From: Paramecium sonneborni
Taxonomy: Eukaryota; Ciliophora; Oligohymenophorea; Peniculida; Parameciidae
Assembly (NCBI GenBank): GCA_905182985.1
Contig: CAJJDN010000068.1
Coordinates: forward strand, 333,453 to 397,452
DNA length: 64,000 nucleotides
Reading direction: 5' to 3'
The position numbers were made by a program, and so were the translations under genes. A model generated the notes under the pieces. The model saw only the letters and a list, made by a program, of their open reading frames with translations, was not told the DNA's origin and ran no database searches. Position 1 is the first letter of the stretch; every line of letters starts with the position of its first letter. This document shows positions 59,001 to 64,000 of the stretch, one piece after another.

Positions 59001-59254
59001 AAATGCTTGTTTTGAAATTATCCAACTTTATCTAATATTTATTGTTTTTTCAACAAGTTCATTTGCAATAAATTTTAATGGTTATTAGATATTATCATTT
59101 TATGATAATTCCTAATATTATACAAAATAATTACTTCTGCTTGTGCATAACCTTTAAAATTAATTTCCCCTTTTGTTGGTAAAACATAAAAATTGTCATC
59201 ATCTATATTAAAATTGAGATTAGTTGTGAATTTTTCACTAATACCCTTTAACAT
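56001..59254 (-). CDS. Large multipass membrane protein of unrecognised family (1006 aa)
   Basis: A 1006-residue protein assembled from nine introns (59112-59134, 58604-58637, 58087-58108, 57760-57790, 57187-57213, 56917-56942, 56792-56814, 56405-56427, 56106-56129), giving an exact codon number. The first 480 residues are cytosolic-looking, with a segment GLGDFIFNEDKFDSLWNF and then a Lys-rich coiled coil (NIKAALKKKKKNLKQQYY). Between about residues 500 and 760 lie clusters of membrane helices (FCLLYFTLIANSYYVFYQFG; FRFLFVGVFCTLIL; MLIIFFSISLFFVFITSFMW; IIVCLLCLVIFPFFAILIFL), split by polar loops with MGPYGLSALFLVEPF and MRKSRQEFE. After them comes GRVPYRSGCLAWKVGGD, then a helical cytosolic tail. 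I do not recognise the family; a channel or scramblase role is possible but unsupported. Confidence 0.78.
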
Positions 59255-59309
59255 TCAAAATGAAAATATTATTTATTGTATTTTTAATAATTCAAAAGAT
59301 TGTCAACAT

Positions 59310-61690
59310 TCAGTGCTTTCTTTTTCTGATATCCTATAATTTTTTACTTCTCAATTATCTTTTTTATATTGGAGCAACCTTAGCGACGGATTTTTATTTC
59401 TTTAAATTTGCACTTTCTTTTTTTTCTTTTTTTCCCTTTGTCTTAGTTATTTTCTCTTTTTATTTTTTTTATATATTTTTTTTTGATATTTTTTTGTTGA
59501 TTTTTATAGGAGTTTTTATTTTAGAATTCTTTCTTGTTTCTCTTATTTAAGTTTCCTTCTAAATGGATTTTTAAATATTTTTTTAATATTTATTTTAAAC
59601 GTTAATGTTTTATTTTACATTTTCAACTTAGATTTTATTTGCTTGCTATTTTGTTTGTTATTATACTTTTTTCAATTATTAACTTTATTATAAATTTTTA
59701 GGAGATGACTTTTTTGAACTTTTACTCTTCTCAATAATATTTTTAGAACTTCTAATTTGTAAAGTATTATTTTTTTCCCCTTTAATATTTATATTTTTTT
59801 CCACTTACACTGTTCGAGACCGTTTTATAATTTTAGTTTATTATTTTTTATTTTCATTATCTGAAATTTGTTATATTGATTAAGAACTTTTACTTCTAGT
59901 TTTAGGTAATTTTGATTCTTGATTTTTTTTATCAATTTTTGTATTAATTTTTTATAAGCTAAGTTATTTTTAATTTTAACTTTTAATAGATTAATTTTAT
60001 TATTATAAAATTATTTATTTTTATTTTGCAGATACTTTTTTTTCCTTATTTTCTTATTTTTAATTTTTTTAATTATTGTTAGGGATTGATAATTATGGTG
60101 CTAAAAAGCTTTAAACATCTCTGCTTCTTCCTTATCTTTTATTAATATTTTATACTTTGTTTTGTTTATTAATTTATCTAGGTGATTGATTTTTTTATTT
60201 GATTGATTTTGATTCTTTAACTGTAGATTATTGAGGTGTTCTTAACTTTGATTTTACAGGTGATATTTCATTTAATTATTATTTAACTCTTTTATTAACT
60301 GATTATAATGCTAAAGAATCTAAATTTGATATTTTGCTTAAACTTTTTGGCTTATCATTTTTATCTTTCTTGATATTATCTTTTTGTTTTTTAACTTCTT
60401 TATTCACTTTAATAGATATATCGAGCTTAGATTTGTTTGATGTGTTGAGTGATGCTTACTTACCTTTAGGTTTTTCATCATTTTAAGTTTAATTTTTTTA
60501 TTATTTTTAGTTTTTTATTTTATCTTATTATTTATTCGGTTATTCTTAAATTAAATCATCTTTCTTTTTTGGAGTAGAAATTAATATATTGTTTATTATA
60601 TTACTTCTTCTTCTAGATTAATATGTATGTTATTCTTCTATTTAAGTGTTTATTTTTTATTTAACTTTTTAAGGAGTGACAGATTTTTATTAGTTTCCAT
60701 TTTTTTATTATTTTTTAATTTAATTTTTTTATAATGATTATGCTTTTGGTTTTACTTTTTATTTCACTTTCTATTCTTCTTATTCTTTCTCTTCTTCTAT
60801 ATCTTCTATTTTATTTTCTTCTTCTTTATCTTATTATTATTGAATCTATTATTTATCTTCTAATTGATCTTCTTAAATAATAATTTCTTCAGCAGGAGTT
60901 GAATCAAAACCACTACTTGATTCATAATCTTAAAATGATTATTTAAAATATGTATCTTCAAATTCCTTAACTATTTCTTTCACCTTTCTTAATTTCTTTT
61001 TCGGAAACCATTTTGCATCTTTTCCAGTTTTACCTTTAAAACGTACCAAATATTCTTTTTTTCCATTTGTACGCTTTATACCAATAATAATATCTATTTA
61101 ATCTATTTCATCTTATTCTTCTTCTATTTTTTATACAAATTATAAATCTCGCGGTCTTTCATTTTATTGATTTAAATAATTTTAATATTCTGTTATATAT
61201 TCTTCTATTTAAACCTAAAGTCAATATATAGAATACTTTTATAGTTTCTTCAAAATTTTATTTTGCTCTTTAACCATATATTTACTTTTCCTCAACACTT
61301 AATTCATCCCATAATTATTAAAGATTAGTTAATCCCTTATCTACTCCTTTTTCTTAAAAAAACAATACAGATCCATCTGCTTTCTTTTTTTTAATGAGAC
61401 TAGATATGGAATGATATTAACGGAGCAATTTATCATAAAGTTCTTCTTCTTACTTTGATAATCGATAATATTCTAACATCTAATATAATCTTACCATCTT
61501 TTAATTCCTTTTCTAAGTTTTCCCATTCTTTTTTTGCTAAGTCAGAATTATGATTTAGATTTTTATCTTAACATGCTTGTTCATAATTTCCAGTAAACCT
61601 TTCATATGCACCCAATGGTTTTTTAGGAGGTTAGACACATTATGATTCTCGAAATAGCTTAAAAAGCTCTTATACATAGCCATCTTCCAT
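59310..61690 (-). CDS. Two HMG-box-like regions plus chromodomain, with long Lys/Gln-rich tail (778 aa)
   Basis: A 778-residue chromatin protein with two introns (61473-61494, 61215-61236). Residues 18-70 resemble an HMG box (PPKKPLGAYERF... AKKEWENLEKEL), and a second, shorter HMG-like block follows (GSVLFFQEKG... LQQLWDELSVEEKQIYGQRA). Residues 190-240 are a chromodomain: IIIGIKRTNGKKEYLVRFKG, TGKDAKWFPKKKL. After an acidic stretch (EEENKIEDIEEEKEQ) nearly 500 residues are K, Q, N and S with SP/TP sites, ending RKRKH. The T-rich plus strand at 59300-60900 is simply this tail's template. Chromodomains bind methylated histone tails and HMG boxes bend DNA, so a chromatin role is likely. The next gene's start is 55 bp downstream. 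Confidence 0.85.
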
Positions 61691-61896
61691 CTTTATTAAA
61701 AATTGAATTTTATTGGTTAATTAATATTAAATCAGAATTTTATATTTCGATATATTTTGGAAAATTATTTGAATAATTTTTAGTTACTTTTATCTTTGAT
61801 TATTAATTGTGTTAATTCTCAAACTTAATCAAATATTTCTTACATCTTTAAAAATTAATTATATATATTAACTATTATTCATCTTTATTCTTTTCA

Positions 61897-62873
61897 ATGA
61901 GTAAAGAATTTGTCAACCTCAGAGCCAATTCTGCTCAATTAAAAATGGATTTACCAATTGAATAATTTAGATATTTTACTAATATTATTCAAAATAATAT
62001 CATTAATGAATGGATAATCACAAAAAAGATTGACAAAATTAGTATTAATAAAAATATATATTTTAGAGGAAAAACTTCAATAATTTATAAGTAATACATA
62101 CTAATAGGATTACATAATAATTATAGCTATTAAACCTGCTTATAATTTATCGCATAAAAAAAATAGATATCTTATGATTAAAATTGAAGATATTACATTT
62201 TTCATCTATTAAGCTAAACCTGTAGATTATTTTTAATTCAGTTAAATTAAATAAATATAGACAAAATTATAAGGAATAGCAAAAGAAAACAATTTTACAG
62301 AACCAATATTAATCTCTTAAAAGAATATATCAGAAGAAGAATTATAAAGTTTGGAAAAAGTAAGATAATGTTTAACTGAAATTATTATATTCGATTATGA
62401 TAATTGGGAAACTGATTTAGTGATTGCAGTAAAAAGTAAATTGCACCAATTATTTTAAACTGGATTTTGGCATATTTTTTGTGCCAAAAAAATAAACACT
62501 TTGGTGGAATTAAATACTAACGAAAGATATTTGGAATACTAATTTGATAAAAAGAATTCATAGTATAAATTAATAGCATTCCAGAAAAAAGGTCCTAACT
62601 TCAATTTATTAGAGTAATTTATCATTAAATTAATTTAGAAAAGTTAAACTAAAAATAAGAGAAATTATAAGTTTTACAATTCTATTTATATTTTTTGTGA
62701 CTCTCACAGGCTGTAAAGATGAAACAACTGGAAAACCATATAAATATTAGATTTAAGAACAGTTTTGTTCACATCGATAGGAAGTCTTAGGATTTTGTGC
62801 AATAATATTATTTGGTCTAGTTGCTTAAAGAATGATTAGTAAAAAAAATTAGAAGAAAAATAAAAAATAATGA
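61897..62873 (+). CDS. Protein with DYNLL-like fold and C-terminal membrane helices (310 aa)
   Basis: A 310-residue protein with two introns (62042-62066 and a 19-nt intron at 62643-62661). The N-terminal half reads PIEQFRYFTNIIQNNIINEW... and YIIIIAIKPAYNLSHKKNRYLM. Around residues 175-225 the order AVKSKLHQL, FWHIFCAKKI, NERYLEYQF, YKLIAFQ matches the LC8 dynein light chain (DYNLL) pattern of helix, WHCIVG-like strand, and paired strands ending LIxF. The last 60 residues contain two hydrophobic stretches (ISFTILFIFFVTLTG and VLGFCAIILFGLVAQ) and a basic end, unlike normal 90-aa LC8 proteins. Without the 19-nt intron the protein would stop at 62722. The DYNLL relation is tentative. Confidence 0.6.
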
Positions 62874-62949
62874 ATTTGTATTTAAAATTGATTGATTTCT
62901 TATCATTATTTGCATTAATAATAATTTCAGACTCTTAGAAATATAAAAT

Positions 62950-64000
62950 TCAATCATCTTCTAGTCTCTATTATAATAGTCCTTCTAATAATCTTTTATC
63001 AATAAGCTTCGTTAAAGCATCATCAAATCCTTGTTTAATTAATTCTTGTTTTTTTTGTTCAGTAAAGTCACTATCAATTGCTGCAATGAATTATTTAGGA
63101 ACTGAATATTTTTCTTCCATTTGCCTAATTTATTATAGTATCTAAATTAATTGAAATAATAACCTCTAAACCATTTTTTTGTGTAAAATTAATTTTCACT
63201 AAAATTATATGATATATTTTTTTTTCTTAAAACATTTTTTCTAATCGTTTAAATCCAGCATCTATTTATCTATCATATTCAACTTTAGCTTTAAAATCAA
63301 ATTTCATAAATGATAAAGCATTTATTTATTAAGAAGAATCATCCAATAAAAATATAGTGGCAATTGGAAGATAGAAAGCTTTTCTATTTTAAGGTTATTT
63401 TTATAGAACAGGTATGTCTTTGAATGAAGAAATTTTTTCAGGTAATTATAATTAATCAAGATCTTTATGAACTTTATTTATTTTTTCTTATTAATCCAAA
63501 TTTGAATTTTTCAATATTGGTTTCCAAAGAATAACAGGAACAGGATTTAAACGACTTTAAATCAATTACTCTAAATATTCTGTCTTTAAAGGTTTTTCTT
63601 AAACTTCATCAAATCCAGCTTATAGACAAGATTGTTTAAGATTTTCTGATATATTTGTTTCCACACCAACAATATATTATTTCGGTAAACTGTGTTAATT
63701 TTCAAGTTATCTAATTTCTTTAATAAACTTATAATATTATAATAGTATACTTAAATTCCATTTTTTTATGGTAGATTAATTCTAACAATAATGAAATGAT
63801 AAATTTTATTCTATTCAAATATTTACTTAATTTTTTTAGTAGCATCAGTACATCTAATACTTTAATCAAATTGATGTATTTGTTTAACTTTGAAATCTAA
63901 GAAATCTGTTGAATCATCTACTATTAAATAAGTTAGTTTTTCTTTATAAAATTGTTTTACATCTACAGTTTCTTATTATTTAATTTCTTCAGGTTAACTT
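62950..64000 (-). CDS. Protein with tandem degenerate receiver (response regulator) domains, 3' part
   Basis: The 5' end is outside the window; 335 codons are seen after removing introns 63728-63750 and 63142-63163. Two receiver (REC) folds occur. The first starts YLIVDDSTDFLDF (acidic pair kept) and has HFIIVRINLPQKNGIQ, where the phospho-acceptor Asp is Arg, and QEKPLK, the conserved Lys. The second starts IFLLDDSSQQINA and has HIILVKINFTQKNGLE, where the Asp is Lys; its Lys position reads ALTKLI. Both therefore cannot be phosphorylated normally. Receivers usually take phosphate from histidine kinases; here they are pseudo-receivers that may bind partners constitutively. Upstream domains (perhaps a histidine kinase) lie beyond base 64000. 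The stop converges on the DYNLL-like gene, 76 bp away. Confidence 0.85.

Noticed and set aside
59260..59550. A 96-aa plus-strand hydrophobic open frame
   Set aside because: It sits inside the K/Q-rich tail of the chromatin protein and the first 50 bp spacer; its composition is simply the reverse of poly-Lys codons.

Overview
The window is protist nuclear DNA and reads like a Paramecium macronuclear chromosome. It is very AT-rich. TAA and TAG fall in frame throughout conserved domains where glutamine is tolerated, and only TGA ends genes. Coding sequence is cut by about 85 introns that I could place by reading frame, almost all 19-37 nt with GT..AG ends (one of 52 nt). For nearly every gene I assembled, removing these introns gives an exact multiple of three from ATG to TGA. 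All splicing was worked out by eye; no RNA evidence was available. The genus is inferred from the code and the intron size.

Layout. 1-7.3 kb: acyl-CoA oxidase (partial, PTS1 end), a small mitochondrial-type membrane protein, a large C2/coiled-coil protein on the minus strand, a PH-like/protein kinase gene, and two small head-to-head genes. 7.3-11.6 kb: a degraded direct duplication carrying two tRNA-His(GTG) genes; one copy has an intact PP2A methylesterase-like (PPME1) gene and the other a broken remnant. 11.8-20 kb: a Cys-rich type I surface protein, a Rab GTPase, a kinase with DFD instead of DFG, an unresolved gene, a stomatin-like protein and a 78-aa gene. 20.2-25 kb: an AGC kinase converging on a YTH-domain protein with a long K/E/R repeat tail. 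25-32 kb: a gene-poor stretch with a membrane protein, a 140-aa protein, a MAPKK-type kinase and decayed coding traces. 32-45.5 kb: WD40, PAP2 phosphatase, possible TMEM231-like, Erv46/ERGIC, two kinases (one fused to a propeller-like half ending in a CaaX box), a cyclin-fold protein, a GFO/IDH/MocA oxidoreductase, a hypothetical protein and a CFAP97-like protein. 45.5-64 kb: kinesin-8, a myristoylation-site MORN protein, coiled-coil, LITAF-like, a K+ channel with cNMP-binding-like domain, a 1006-aa multipass protein of no family I recognise, an HMG/HMG/chromodomain protein, a DYNLL-like protein and a protein with two receiver domains lacking the phospho-Asp.

These are independent single-gene units, not operons. 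Genes are packed tightly: divergent start codons are as close as 11 and 13 bp and convergent ends 76-305 bp. Several products fit ciliate biology: signalling kinases, cilia or cytoskeleton (kinesin-8, CFAP97-like, DYNLL-like, possible TMEM231), excitability (K+ channel), and membrane traffic (Rab, Erv46, LITAF).

Most unusual points: the paired pseudo-receivers, the kinase-propeller-CaaX protein, the DFD kinase, the YTH domain with an altered aromatic cage, the two-HMG plus chromodomain architecture with a 1.6-kb Lys/Gln tail, the unfamiliar 1006-aa membrane protein, and the duplicated tRNA/PPME1 locus with reciprocal internal deletions.
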